In this document: positions 26,399-34,948 of the stretch, one piece after another | Layout of the letters: the number at the start of each line of letters is the position of its first letter | How positions within the stretch are numbered: the stretch's first letter is position 1 | From: Marivita sp051251565 | GTDB lineage: Bacteria > Pseudomonadota > Alphaproteobacteria > Rhodobacterales > Rhodobacteraceae | Reading direction: 5' to 3' | Assembly: GCF_051251565.1 (NCBI RefSeq) | Contig: NZ_JBPOFB010000006.1 | Coordinates: forward strand, 167,887-231,886 | Length of the DNA stretch: 64,000 nt | The notes under the pieces: model-generated | Databases searched by the model: none | What the model saw: only the letters and a program-made list of their open reading frames with translations | Told to the model about the DNA's origin: nothing | Translations under genes and position numbers: made by a program

Positions 26399-26848
26399 GT
26401 GCGTCGGCTGCTTCGCGCGTTGCGGTCCACGGTGATGCTGCTCTGGCTGTGCGCGGTCTTGGCGGTCAGCGCTCTGGCGCTGGGGATACAGGCACTGACC
26501 CTGTCGGCGCAGGTGGCCAGCGTGACCGCTGGCGCAACGGCGGCGGCAGTCAAACATCGCAAAGAACTGGCCAAAGCAGTGGCGCGCACCAAGGCCAAGG
26601 CCCGGTTGCAGCGGGCTTTGGTTGCGGTGCCCATTGTCGGCACCGGGGCGGCTGTGGCGTTCGAGGCGCAGGATTTTCATGATTGGCAAGTCGACAATCC
26701 CAATGGCACCTTTGCAGACTATTCCTGCGAGGTGGCCGCGTTAAGCGCCGAGGTGCTGGACGAGGTATTGCAGGACTTGCCCGACGCCATGCGCCCCTCC
26801 CGCGACCTGCTGCTGCGGCAGCTTCCCGAATGTGAAAAACCTGCCTGA
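26399..26848 (+). CDS. Hypothetical single-pass membrane protein
   Basis: 149 residues from a GTG at 26399, four bases after the transglycosylase stop. A hydrophobic helix (STVMLLWLCAVLAVSALALG) is followed by an Ala/Lys-rich helix (~50-72) and a second hydrophobic stretch (ALVAVPIVGTGAAVAFEA). The C-terminal part contains two Cys, one in FADYSCEVAAL and one in RQLPECEKPA. Not recognised; proximity suggests co-transcription with the transglycosylase. Confidence 0.6.
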   Translation: MRRLLRALRSTVMLLWLCAVLAVSALALGIQALTLSAQVASVTAGATAAAVKHRKELAKAVARTKAKARLQRALVAVPIVGTGAAVAFEAQDFHDWQVDNPNGTFADYSCEVAALSAEVLDEVLQDLPDAMRPSRDLLLRQLPECEKPA

Positions 26849-27018
26849 TATCGCGGTTTTCAAATTGCTTTAAAATTTGGCCATTCTGGATTTGCTGCGT
26901 AATTATTGTGCTGCAAGGGCGGAAGGCCCGGGATTTTGCCTGTCAAAGCAGCAGATTTGACGCGGCTCTGCGAAATGCGTTGGAAGTCGCTCCCGGCGGG
27001 TTGTTAGCGTTTGGCACA

Positions 27019-27843
27019 ATGACTCACCTGACCCCTCTCACCACCTTGCCGCCGCGGGCACATGGCAAGCTGACTGTCGTCGCCAAGGCGCGGGACAACG
27101 GCGTGTCGGCCTTGGCTGATCTGCACCAGACTGGGTCGGCCAAGATCCTGATGACGCCCGCCCGCGATGCTGTTGAGGGCGTGATACTCAACACTTCGGG
27201 CGGACTAACCGGGGGCGACACGCTGTCCATTGCGGCCACCGCCCAGATCGGCGCGCGGTTGCGGCTGACCACGCAAGCGGCGGAACGGGTGTACCGCACC
27301 GCCGACGACACCATCGCACGGGTGCGCAACCTTGTGACAGCAGAGCGCGGCGCTCGGGTTGATTGGCTGCCGCAGGAAACCATCCTGTTCCAGAATGGCG
27401 CGCTGCGTCGATCCCTGTCGGTCAAGATGGCCGCCGATGCGCGGGTGCTGATCGTAGAGCCGGTGCTTTTTGGCCGCTTGGCCATGGGCGAGGTCGTGAC
27501 ACAGGCGCGCTTTGCCGACAGCCTGACGATTGAACGGGACGGCGACATGGTCTTCCGCGACGCCAGCACGCTGAATGGCAACATCACTGCCACGCTGGAC
27601 AAACCCGCCTTGGGCAATGGCGCGCGTGCCATGGCGCTGGTGGTGTTCGCCGCCCCCGAGGCTGAGGCGCATCTTGATCCCATCCGCAAGGTGCTGCCCC
27701 CCAGTGCGGGGGTATCGCTTGTGCGGGACGGCGTTCTTGTTCTGCGCGCGCTGGCCCCGGACGGGTTCGAGCTACGCCGGACCCTGATCCCTGTTCTTGA
27801 TCGGCTGAGCGGTGACGCGCTGCCGCGCTCCTGGAGACTTTGA
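27019..27843 (+). CDS. ureD: Urease accessory protein UreD
   Basis: 274 residues. Typical UreD segments are NTSGGLTGGDTLSI, LTTQAAERVYR and WLPQETILFQNGALRRSL. With UreF and UreG it loads nickel into the urease apoprotein. The ATG at 27019 (MTHLTPLTTLPPRAHGKL) is chosen from family alignment; its ribosome site is weak. First gene of the operon, three bases before ureA. The 170 bases upstream must hold the promoter; no clear NtrC or sigma-54 site was found. Confidence 0.93.
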   Translation: MTHLTPLTTLPPRAHGKLTVVAKARDNGVSALADLHQTGSAKILMTPARDAVEGVILNTSGGLTGGDTLSIAATAQIGARLRLTTQAAERVYRTADDTIARVRNLVTAERGARVDWLPQETILFQNGALRRSLSVKMAADARVLIVEPVLFGRLAMGEVVTQARFADSLTIERDGDMVFRDASTLNGNITATLDKPALGNGARAMALVVFAAPEAEAHLDPIRKVLPPSAGVSLVRDGVLVLRALAPDGFELRRTLIPVLDRLSGDALPRSWRL

Positions 27844-27846
27844 CCT

Positions 27847-28149
27847 ATGAACCTGACCCCTCGTGAAAAAGACAAACTGCTGGTTGCCATGGCCGCCATC
27901 GTGGCGCGCAAGCGGCTCGAACGCGGTGTGAAACTGAACCATCCTGAGGCCGTGGCGCTGATCACCGATGCGGTGGTCGAAGGCGCGCGCGACGGGCGGT
28001 CGGTCGCCGATATGATGCAGGCCGGTGCACAGGTCATCACCCGCGAGCAATGTATGGAAGGCGTGCCCGAGATGATCCACGACGTGCAGGTCGAGGCGAC
28101 TTTTCCCGACGGCACAAAGCTTGTCACTGTTCACAATCCCATTCGCTAA
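27847..28149 (+). CDS. ureA: Urease gamma subunit UreA
   Basis: 100 residues, exactly the family length: MNLTPREKDKLLVAMAAIVA at the start, KLNHPEAVALI, and VQVEATFPDGTKLVTVHNPI at the end. A structural subunit of the nickel urease that hydrolyses urea to ammonia and carbamate. The operon order here is D-A-small ORF-B-ORF-C-E-F-G. Confidence 0.97.
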   Translation: MNLTPREKDKLLVAMAAIVARKRLERGVKLNHPEAVALITDAVVEGARDGRSVADMMQAGAQVITREQCMEGVPEMIHDVQVEATFPDGTKLVTVHNPIR

Positions 28150-28181
28150 CATCGAAATACGACACCAACCGGAGACCAAAG

Positions 28182-28352
28182 ATGAAATATGCAGCTCTCG
28201 CCCTGATCCTGACTGCTGGCCCCGCACTTGCCCATCCGGGCGCGCATGTGCACCCCCATGATGGCGCGCACTGGCTTACATTGGTCAGCGCGCTTGCGCT
28301 TGTCGCTGTGGCGGCGGGTCTTGCGGTGACGCGGAACCGGTGGCGCAAATGA
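28182..28352 (+). CDS. Small histidine-rich exported/membrane protein in urease operon
   Basis: 56 residues with GGAGA before the ATG at 28182. A signal peptide (MKYAALALILTAGPALA) is followed by HPGAHVHPHDGAHW (five His within 14 residues) and a single membrane helix ending RNRWRK. Its stop overlaps the ureB start (ATGA), so it is coupled to ureB. The His cluster outside the membrane could bind nickel or another metal; this is inference. Not identified with a named family. Confidence 0.75.
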   Translation: MKYAALALILTAGPALAHPGAHVHPHDGAHWLTLVSALALVAVAAGLAVTRNRWRK

Positions 28353-28654
28353 TCCCCGGAGAGCTGTTTCCGGCCGAAGGGACGCTGACGCTCAACCCGG
28401 ACCGGCCTGCGATCACGCTTATGGTCGCCAATACGGGCGACCGTCCCGTGCAGGTGGGCAGCCATTACCATTTTGCCGAAACCAACCCGGCGTTGGACTT
28501 TGACAGGGCTGCCGCAGGTGGGCATCGTCTTGATATCGCGCCCGGAACGGCAGTGCGGTTTGAACCGGGCCAGCGCCGCGAAGTGCAGCTGATCCCGGTG
28601 GGCGGGGATCGGCGCATTGTCGGGTTCAACCAGCAAATCATGGGAGATTTGTGA
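28349..28654 (+). CDS. ureB: Urease beta subunit UreB
   Basis: 101 residues. MIPGELFPAEGTLTLNPDRP and VQVGSHYHFAETNPALDFDR are family signatures. A structural urease subunit. The ATG at 28349 overlaps the preceding small gene's stop, and its own TGA overlaps the next ATG (TGATG), showing tight coupling. Confidence 0.97.
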   Translation: MIPGELFPAEGTLTLNPDRPAITLMVANTGDRPVQVGSHYHFAETNPALDFDRAAAGGHRLDIAPGTAVRFEPGQRREVQLIPVGGDRRIVGFNQQIMGDL

Positions 28655-28968
28655 TGCCCCGCATCGCGACGCCGTTGGATTACTGGACCAATGCGCTCCA
28701 GCTTGGGTTTGTTCTGGCCGAAGCCCAAAGCGTCATCGCCATGCGCATGATGGGGGCGGCGGGTGTCTGGTCCGTACCCAAGACAGAAAACAAACGTATG
28801 TTGAATGAAAAGATCTTTGCCTTCGTCAAAGGCACGACCGATGCATCGCGGGCGGCCATCGCGGGCCAATCGCCGGACGCGGTGACTGCGCTCGCCATCA
28901 AACCGATCCGTCAGGCGACGCGCGCCAATCACAAACGCCTAAAGAAACGTGGACTGAAAAGGGGCTGA
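28654..28968 (+). CDS. Conserved hypothetical between ureB and ureC
   Basis: 104 residues starting on the ureB stop (TGATG). It begins MPRIATPLDYWTNALQLGFVLAEAQSV, has a helical middle with a possible short hydrophobic segment (VIAMRMMGAAGVW), and a very basic tail (RQATRANHKRLKKRGLKRG). Rhodobacter capsulatus is known to carry an extra ORF in its urease operon; whether this is its homologue I cannot test. A role in urease assembly is inferred from position only. Confidence 0.7.
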   Translation: MPRIATPLDYWTNALQLGFVLAEAQSVIAMRMMGAAGVWSVPKTENKRMLNEKIFAFVKGTTDASRAAIAGQSPDAVTALAIKPIRQATRANHKRLKKRGLKRG

Positions 28969-28969
28969 T

Positions 28970-30730
28970 ATGCCAGTTTCGATCAAACGCGCCGATTATG
29001 CTGCCATGTTTGGCCCTACCGTGGGCGACAGGCTGCGTCTGGCTGACACGGACCTGATCATCGAGGTTGAACGCGATCTCACCGCCGAAGCCGTGGGCGC
29101 TGCAACCAGCGGCGGTACCGGCGCGAACGCGCTTGTCTACGGCGAAGAGGTCAAGTTCGGGGGCGGCAAGGTGATCCGCGATGGCATGGGTCAATCGCAG
29201 GCCACCCGCGCCGAAGGGGCTGTGGACACGGTCATCACCAACGCGCTGATCGTGGATTATACCGGCATCTACAAGGCCGATGTGGGCCTGCGCGACGGGC
29301 GCATTCACAAGATCGGCAAGGCGGGCAACCCCGACACCCAGCCGGGTGTGAACATCATTGTCGGACCGGGGACCGAGGCGATTGCGGGTGAGGGGCGCAT
29401 CCTGACCGCCGGTGGCTTTGACAGCCATATCCACTTTATCTGCCCACAGCAGATCGACGACGCGCTGCATTCTGGCCTGACCACAATGCTGGGCGGCGGC
29501 ACCGGTCCCGCACATGGCACTTTGGCCACCACCTGCACGCCCGGCCCTTGGCATATTGGCCGTATGTTGCAAGCCGCTGACGCCTTTCCGATGAACCTGG
29601 CCTTTGCCGGAAAGGGCAACGCGTCGCTGCCTGCCGCAATCGAGGAGCAGGTCAAAGCAGGGGCCTGCGCGCTGAAGCTGCACGAGGATTGGGGCACCAC
29701 CCCCGCCGCCATCGATTGTTGCCTGACCGTGGCCGATGCGATGGACGTGCAGGTGATGATCCACACGGACACTCTGAATGAATCCGGTTTTGTCGAACAC
29801 ACCGTGGGGGCCATGAAGGGCCGCACCATCCACGCCTTCCACACCGAAGGCGCAGGCGGCGGGCACGCGCCGGACATCATCAAGATCTGCGGCGAGGAAC
29901 ATGTCCTGCCAAGTTCCACCAACCCGACGCGCCCCTTTACCGTGAACACGCTGGAAGAGCATTTGGACATGCTGATGGTCTGTCACCACCTCGACAAATC
30001 CATCCCCGAAGACATCGCCTTTGCCGAGTCGCGCATCCGCCGCGAGACGATCGCCGCCGAGGATATCCTGCACGACATGGGCGCATTTTCGATCATCGCA
30101 TCCGACAGTCAGGCAATGGGCCGGGTGGGCGAGGTGATCATCCGCACCTGGCAAACCGCCGACAAGATGCGCAAACAGCGCGGGCGTCTTCCCGAGGAAA
30201 CCGGCGAAAACGACAACATGCGCGTGCGCCGCTATATCGCCAAGTACACGATCAACCCGGCGATTGCCCACGGCATCAGCCGCCATATCGGCAGCATTGA
30301 AGAAGGCAAACGCGCTGATCTCGTGCTTTGGCACCCGGCGTTTTTTGGCGTCAAACCCGAGATGGTCCTGCTCGGTGGCACCATCGTCTGTGCCCAGATG
30401 GGCGATCCCAATGCGTCGATCCCGACACCGCAGCCGGTCTACACCCGGCCGATGTGGGGGGCATATGGGCGCAGTGTCGAACACTCGGCGGTGGTGTTCG
30501 TGTCCGAGGCCGCACAGGCCGACAGCATTGGCGACAAACTGGGACTGGCCAAGAAAACCCTGGCCGTTCAGCACACGCGCGGGATCGGTAAATCCGATCT
30601 CAAGCTGAACACCGCAACCCCCAAGGTCGAGGTGAATCCCGAAACCTACGAGGTGCGCGCCGATGGTGAATTGCTGGTCTGCGAACCGGCAGAGGTGTTG
30701 CCGATGGCACAACGGTATTTCTTGTTTTAA
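28970..30730 (+). CDS. ureC: Urease alpha subunit UreC, with a small insertion
   Basis: 586 residues; most UreC proteins are about 570. Nickel and active-site features are present: GGFDSHIHFICPQQ, the carbamylated Lys in ALKLHEDWG, and the mobile-flap Cys-His in MVCHHLDKSIPEDIAFAESR. The extra length is an Ala/Gly-rich stretch at ~residues 45-61 (AEAVGAATSGGTGANA), just before YGEEVKFGGGKVIRDGMG. All catalytic residues look intact, so the enzyme should work. Confidence 0.97.
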   Translation: MPVSIKRADYAAMFGPTVGDRLRLADTDLIIEVERDLTAEAVGAATSGGTGANALVYGEEVKFGGGKVIRDGMGQSQATRAEGAVDTVITNALIVDYTGIYKADVGLRDGRIHKIGKAGNPDTQPGVNIIVGPGTEAIAGEGRILTAGGFDSHIHFICPQQIDDALHSGLTTMLGGGTGPAHGTLATTCTPGPWHIGRMLQAADAFPMNLAFAGKGNASLPAAIEEQVKAGACALKLHEDWGTTPAAIDCCLTVADAMDVQVMIHTDTLNESGFVEHTVGAMKGRTIHAFHTEGAGGGHAPDIIKICGEEHVLPSSTNPTRPFTVNTLEEHLDMLMVCHHLDKSIPEDIAFAESRIRRETIAAEDILHDMGAFSIIASDSQAMGRVGEVIIRTWQTADKMRKQRGRLPEETGENDNMRVRRYIAKYTINPAIAHGISRHIGSIEEGKRADLVLWHPAFFGVKPEMVLLGGTIVCAQMGDPNASIPTPQPVYTRPMWGAYGRSVEHSAVVFVSEAAQADSIGDKLGLAKKTLAVQHTRGIGKSDLKLNTATPKVEVNPETYEVRADGELLVCEPAEVLPMAQRYFLF

Positions 30731-30771
30731 CGCCGCTTTGCCGCGTCCTATCGCTGAACTGAAGGTGAACC

Positions 30772-31212
30772 ATGCTCACTGCCTCAACCTACCACGCCCA
30801 TACCCACGGCACGCCTGCCGACACGATCTCGCTCAGCTACGAGGCGCGGTTCCTGCGCCGCCGTGTGCTGACCACCGACGGGGGCATGGAATTCCTGCTC
30901 GATCTGGAACAGACCACATCCCTCAATCACGGGGGTGCGCTTATCCTTGAGGATGGGCGCGAAATCGAAGTCACCGCAGCCCCTGAACCGTTGCTTGAAA
31001 TCAGCGGCGACAACCTTGTGCGCCTTGCGTGGCATATCGGCAATCGCCACACGCCGTGTCAGGTCGAAGACGCCCGCCTGCTGATCCAACCCGATCACGT
31101 GATCCGCGACATGCTGGGCAAGCTGGGTGCAACGGTCACCGAACGGGTCGAACCCTTTACCCCGGAAGGAGGCGCCTACGGTCATGGACGGACCCATTCC
31201 CACGCCCACTGA
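30772..31212 (+). CDS. ureE: Urease accessory protein UreE
   Basis: 146 residues. The core has AWHIGNRHTPCQVED and LLIQPDHVIRDMLGKLGA, with a metal-binding His. The tail GHGRTHSHAH is a short nickel-binding His cluster. UreE delivers nickel to the UreDFG complex. Its 3' end overlaps ureF by 29 bases. Confidence 0.93.
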   Translation: MLTASTYHAHTHGTPADTISLSYEARFLRRRVLTTDGGMEFLLDLEQTTSLNHGGALILEDGREIEVTAAPEPLLEISGDNLVRLAWHIGNRHTPCQVEDARLLIQPDHVIRDMLGKLGATVTERVEPFTPEGGAYGHGRTHSHAH

Positions 31213-31834
31213 TCCGATCCTGACGCTGGCGCAATGGCTGTCGCCGGGGTTTCCCATCGGGGCCTTTGCCTATTCCAGCGGGCTGGAACAGGCGATTGCC
31301 GACAAGGCGCTGACACCGGCGACTGTTGAGGACTGGCTGTCTGACATGCTGCGCGACGGCAATGGCCTAAGCGATGCGCTTTTGATCCGCGCGGCAGCAA
31401 GCGGCACCGATCCACAGGACGTAGACGAAACCGCCCGCGCGTTTTGTCCCAGCCGCGAACGCCTGCTTGAGATCGACGCGCAAGGCGCTGCCTTTTGCGA
31501 CCAATTGCGCACGAACTGGGGGATCGACATCACAGACCTTACCTATCCTGTGGCGCTGGGCGTCGGGATCAAACATCTCGACCTGCCCCTGACAATGTCC
31601 GTGCAAATGTACCTGCACGCGTGGGTCAGCGCCGTGGTTGCCGCCTGCCAGCGCCTCATGGCGCTGGGCCAGACCGAGGCGCAGCGCATCGTTGCCGCCC
31701 TTGCGCCGCTCTGTTCCAAGATCGCGCATCAGAGCGAAACACAAACGCTTGACGATCTGACCAGCCAAAGCTTTGCTGCCGATATTGCAGCGATGCGCCA
31801 CGAAACGCTCAGCCCAAGGATTTTCCGAACATGA
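31184..31834 (+). CDS. ureF: Urease accessory protein UreF
   Basis: 216 residues from the ATG at 31184 with GGAAGGAGG upstream. SPGFPIGAFAYSSGLEQAI is the UreF signature, and most of the protein is helical. It acts as activator in the UreD-UreF-UreG nickel-loading complex. Its stop overlaps the ureG start by four bases. Confidence 0.93.
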   Translation: MDGPIPTPTDPILTLAQWLSPGFPIGAFAYSSGLEQAIADKALTPATVEDWLSDMLRDGNGLSDALLIRAAASGTDPQDVDETARAFCPSRERLLEIDAQGAAFCDQLRTNWGIDITDLTYPVALGVGIKHLDLPLTMSVQMYLHAWVSAVVAACQRLMALGQTEAQRIVAALAPLCSKIAHQSETQTLDDLTSQSFAADIAAMRHETLSPRIFRT

Positions 31835-32442
31835 CCACCCGCAACGGACCCCTTCGTGTCGGCATCGGCGGCCCGGTCGGGGCGGGGAAAACCTCGCTCA
31901 CAGCCGCGCTGGCGAAACGGCTGACGAAAACCCACTCGATCGGTGTGATCACAAATGATATCTACACGCAGGAAGACGCCGAAGCGCTGATGCGCATGCA
32001 GATCCTGCCACAAGACCGGGTTATTGGCGTGGAAACCGGCGGTTGCCCGCACACCGCCATCCGCGAAGACGCATCCATCAATCTCGCGGCAGTGGCCGAG
32101 ATGGTCAAACGCCACCCCGATGTCGAAGTGGTGCTGATCGAGTCCGGTGGCGACAACCTGTCGGCCACGTTCAGCCCGGAACTGGCGGACGTGACACTTT
32201 ACGTGATCGACGTGGCCGCAGGCGAAGAAATCCCCCGCAAAGGTGGCCCCGCGCTGACCCGGTCAGACATCCTTGTGATCAACAAAACCGACCTTGCCCC
32301 GCATGTTGGCGCATCGCTTGACGTGATGGACCGCGACGCCACGAAAATGCGCGACGGACGGCCCTTTGTCTTTGCCGCCGTGCGCCATGATCAGGGCGTG
32401 GACGAGGTTCTGGGCCATTTGAAACAGATATCAGGGCTTTAA
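31831..32442 (+). CDS. ureG: Urease accessory GTPase UreG
   Basis: 203 residues. The P-loop reads GIGGPVGAGKTSLTAAL. The nickel-binding CPH motif is in GVETGGCPHTAIRED, and GTPase motifs ESGGDNLSATFS and NKTDLAP follow. It powers nickel insertion by GTP hydrolysis. Last gene of the urease operon. Confidence 0.97.
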   Translation: MTTRNGPLRVGIGGPVGAGKTSLTAALAKRLTKTHSIGVITNDIYTQEDAEALMRMQILPQDRVIGVETGGCPHTAIREDASINLAAVAEMVKRHPDVEVVLIESGGDNLSATFSPELADVTLYVIDVAAGEEIPRKGGPALTRSDILVINKTDLAPHVGASLDVMDRDATKMRDGRPFVFAAVRHDQGVDEVLGHLKQISGL

Positions 32443-32540
32443 TCGCGGGGCGGTCACATTACGTTAATTTGCATATGAGACTGTTTTTATGTATCTTGTG
32501 GGATGAGGCAGTAAAATAACAACAAATTGTGTGCGCGGTC

Positions 32541-32999
32541 ATGGCAGAAATCGGGAAACAGATTGCAGCGTTGCCAATGCGCTGGAAAAAAGATGGAACC
32601 TTTCAGGTTCTGATGGTCACGTCGCGCGAAACCAAGCGCTGGATCATGCCGAAAGGCTGGACAATGGATGGCCACAAACCTTGGGCCGCTGCCGAAATCG
32701 AAGCCCTCGAAGAGGCGGGCGCTGTTGGCTATATCGGTGAAGAAGTGATTGGCACCTACACCTACCGCAAAAAGCTCGCGGATGGATCATTCCTGAAATG
32801 CGAAGTTGATGTGTACCCGATGGTCGTCGAACAGCTCAAACGCAACTGGAAAGAACGCGATCAACGCAAACGCCGTTGGTTCAGTGCCAAGGGTGCCGCA
32901 AAACGAGTCAGCGAACCGAAGCTGGAGAAGCTTCTGAAAAGCCTGATCAAAAAGCCCGCCAAGCAGCCGGTGATCCGGGAATTCCTCAAGGCGTCGTAA
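32541..32999 (+). CDS. Nudix hydrolase family protein
   Basis: 152 residues from the ATG at 32541; a GTG at 32529 is an alternative start. The Nudix box is partly degenerate: GWTMDGHKPWAAAEIEALEE, with EE retained but the usual Arg of the REUXEE core replaced. WIMPKG before the box and the basic C-terminus (LIKKPAKQPVIREFLK) are typical of alphaproteobacterial diphosphoinositol-type Nudix proteins. The substrate is unknown. It is convergent with the peroxidase gene. Confidence 0.8.
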   Translation: MAEIGKQIAALPMRWKKDGTFQVLMVTSRETKRWIMPKGWTMDGHKPWAAAEIEALEEAGAVGYIGEEVIGTYTYRKKLADGSFLKCEVDVYPMVVEQLKRNWKERDQRKRRWFSAKGAAKRVSEPKLEKLLKSLIKKPAKQPVIREFLKAS

Positions 33000-33053
33000 T
33001 GGGCGACCACCCGTGACCCGATGTGCAACGTACATCGCGGCAATGTCCCGGCC

Positions 33054-34343
33054 CTAATCCACCGGCAATCCGCTTGGCACATGATCGGGGCGACCCAAGG
33101 GCCGGTGCCGCGCGGTGTCCCCCGTCAGGCTGTGCAGAAATGCAACGATATCATCCACCTCCGCGTCGCTCAGCGCCACGGGACGCACATCCAACATGGC
33201 CGCCTGTCGATCCATCTCAAGCTGGTCGGATTGGATGACAAAGTCGATCTCCTCCAACCAGGGCACATCGGGCAGCGCCGCAAGCTCTGCATGCCACTCC
33301 GCGCGCGCGGTGATCGGATCGGCCATGTGGCGCACCATGTCTCGCAGATTGGCGTACGCCCCGTTATGCCCATATGGCGCTGTCAGCGCGATGTTGCGCA
33401 AGGACGGTGTGCGAAAGCGGTAGGCGTCTTCCAGATCATCCGTCGCCCCCATGCGCCCCACATCGCGCGGGATGGGATCCCACTGACGGGTGCGTCCAGG
33501 GCCAAAAGGGGGAAGGGCCATGGCGTGAAAGTCCTGATCGGTGAACAGCGGTCCATTGTGGCATTGTGCACAATTTGCCGCGCCAAAGAACAACTGCCGC
33601 CCGCGTTCCGCATCCTCGGGCAGGGGCGTGCCATGCGTCAGAAATGCATCATATGGGCTGTCGAAATTCGCCCATTCGGTGCCAATGAACGCGGCCAAAG
33701 CGTTGCCGATCTCGACAATCGTCACATCCTCGGGCCGGTCGATATGATCAAAGGCCGCCACGAACATCTGCCCGTATTCAGGGATCGTCCGCACCCTTTT
33801 GGCCAAGATCGGCCAGCCCAGATCAATCCGGTCCGTCACCGCGCCGATCACCTCGTTTTCGCCGACATTCCCGGCCATCTCGAACTGCGCCGTCATCGGG
33901 AACAGGGACTGCGCGGCAATCAACGAGTTCAACCCTTGTGGCAGCCATTCCTCGGCCGGGCTGTCAAAGCCGTTGCCATAGATCTCTGACGGTTCCAGCC
34001 GCCCGTCATGGAACAGCACCCGCACATCGCGGTGCCCCAAATTCCACAGCGCAGGCGCATTGCGCGGGATGCGTTTGCGGATCGCATCGGTCCCGTCACC
34101 CGCCGTGCGCTCCGGCCCCAAGCCAACACCGCCCTCGCCGATGCCCAAAGACAACCCGTCCGTGCCCCCAAGATCGTGGTGATGGCATGTCCCGCACGAG
34201 ATATTCCTGTTGCCACTCAGGATCTTGTCGTAAAACAGCACTTGACCAAGGCGGGCCTGATCCGCATCGAAAGACAGGAAATCCTCGGCTGTGATCGGTT
34301 GCGCCACCGTCGCCGGGGCACCAAGGCAAAAGGCAATGAGCAC
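33054..34343 (-). CDS. Di-heme cytochrome c peroxidase/MauG-family protein
   Basis: About 429 residues. A short signal peptide (LIAFCLGAPATVA) leads to two c-type heme sites: CGTCH at ~50 and CAQCH in the middle, with RIPRNAPALWNLGH and FRTPSLRNIALTAPYGHNGAY between and after them. Periplasmic; reduces hydrogen peroxide or oxidises a partner. The best start is a GTG at 34343, only six bases from the divergent ATG at 34350, so the promoters of both genes must overlap coding sequence. A longer frame upstream is anti-sense to the Sel1 gene. Confidence 0.85.
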   Translation of the reverse strand: MLIAFCLGAPATVAQPITAEDFLSFDADQARLGQVLFYDKILSGNRNISCGTCHHHDLGGTDGLSLGIGEGGVGLGPERTAGDGTDAIRKRIPRNAPALWNLGHRDVRVLFHDGRLEPSEIYGNGFDSPAEEWLPQGLNSLIAAQSLFPMTAQFEMAGNVGENEVIGAVTDRIDLGWPILAKRVRTIPEYGQMFVAAFDHIDRPEDVTIVEIGNALAAFIGTEWANFDSPYDAFLTHGTPLPEDAERGRQLFFGAANCAQCHNGPLFTDQDFHAMALPPFGPGRTRQWDPIPRDVGRMGATDDLEDAYRFRTPSLRNIALTAPYGHNGAYANLRDMVRHMADPITARAEWHAELAALPDVPWLEEIDFVIQSDQLEMDRQAAMLDVRPVALSDAEVDDIVAFLHSLTGDTARHRPLGRPDHVPSGLPVD

Positions 34344-34349
34344 ACCAAG

Positions 34350-34826
34350 ATGACGCTTACCAGATGGATATTTGCCCTGTGCCTTGCCGCTCTGCCGGCC
34401 TTTGCCGATATCGAAGACGCCCGCGACCTGATGGAAGAAGGCCGCTTTGAAGAGGCCCGCGAAGCGCTTTGGCCCGCCGCGCGGTCCGGCAATGCCGAGG
34501 CTGAGGAGCTGATCGGCGTCATGTACGCGCTGGGGCTCGGGGTGGAACAAGACTACGTTCGCGCCTTCGACTGGTATCTGCGGTCGGCCATGAAAGGCCA
34601 CCCCGGCGCGCAATCGGGCATCGGCTGGTACTATGAAACCGGCCTCGGGTTGCCCGCCCCGGACCTCGTCCGCGCGTTCCTCTGGTACCAACTGAGCACC
34701 ATCGGAGGCGACCCCGACGCCGCCATCTCGGTCGAGGAAGTGGTCAAGAAAATGACGCGCGAGCAAATAGACCATGCACAATCCCTCGTGGACGACTACC
34801 GGGTCTGGCTCTACCCGTTCCGCTGA
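34350..34826 (+). CDS. Exported Sel1/TPR-repeat protein
   Basis: 158 residues. A signal peptide (MTLTRWIFALCLAALPAFA) precedes two to three Sel1-like repeats, for example AEELIGVMYALGLGVEQDYV, then AFDWYLRSAMKGHPGAQSGI. Sel1 repeats mediate protein contacts in the periplasm. The partner is unknown; the divergent peroxidase gene begins six bases away. Confidence 0.75.
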   Translation: MTLTRWIFALCLAALPAFADIEDARDLMEEGRFEEAREALWPAARSGNAEAEELIGVMYALGLGVEQDYVRAFDWYLRSAMKGHPGAQSGIGWYYETGLGLPAPDLVRAFLWYQLSTIGGDPDAAISVEEVVKKMTREQIDHAQSLVDDYRVWLYPFR

Positions 34827-34888
34827 GTTTCGCGGATTGCTCTAGCAGGGGCAAGTGGCAGGAGTGTGGCGGTTTTTTCGTTGTGTTT

Positions 34889-34919
34889 GGTGCGTGATTT
34901 CACCCACCCTACGTCGTAG
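34889..34919 (+). repeat. REP element 1 (imperfect)
   Basis: GGTGCGTGATTTCACCCACC followed by CTACG. It matches the two perfect REP palindromes around the RAYT gene except for one arm mismatch. It is in the same orientation as the copy at 36025 and lies upstream of an orphan gene. Confidence 0.8.
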
Positions 34920-34948
34920 CTCCACGAAAACACGGATGAAATTTGGGC

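Noticed and set aside
27000..27030. TGGCAC near the ureD start as a sigma-54 -24 element
   Set aside because: No TTGC-type -12 element follows at the correct spacing, and the hexamer lies on the start codon.
28898..30712. 604-codon open frame on the minus strand
   Set aside because: It is the antisense of ureC, with low-complexity His/Gly/Arg content; ureC on the plus strand has full family conservation.
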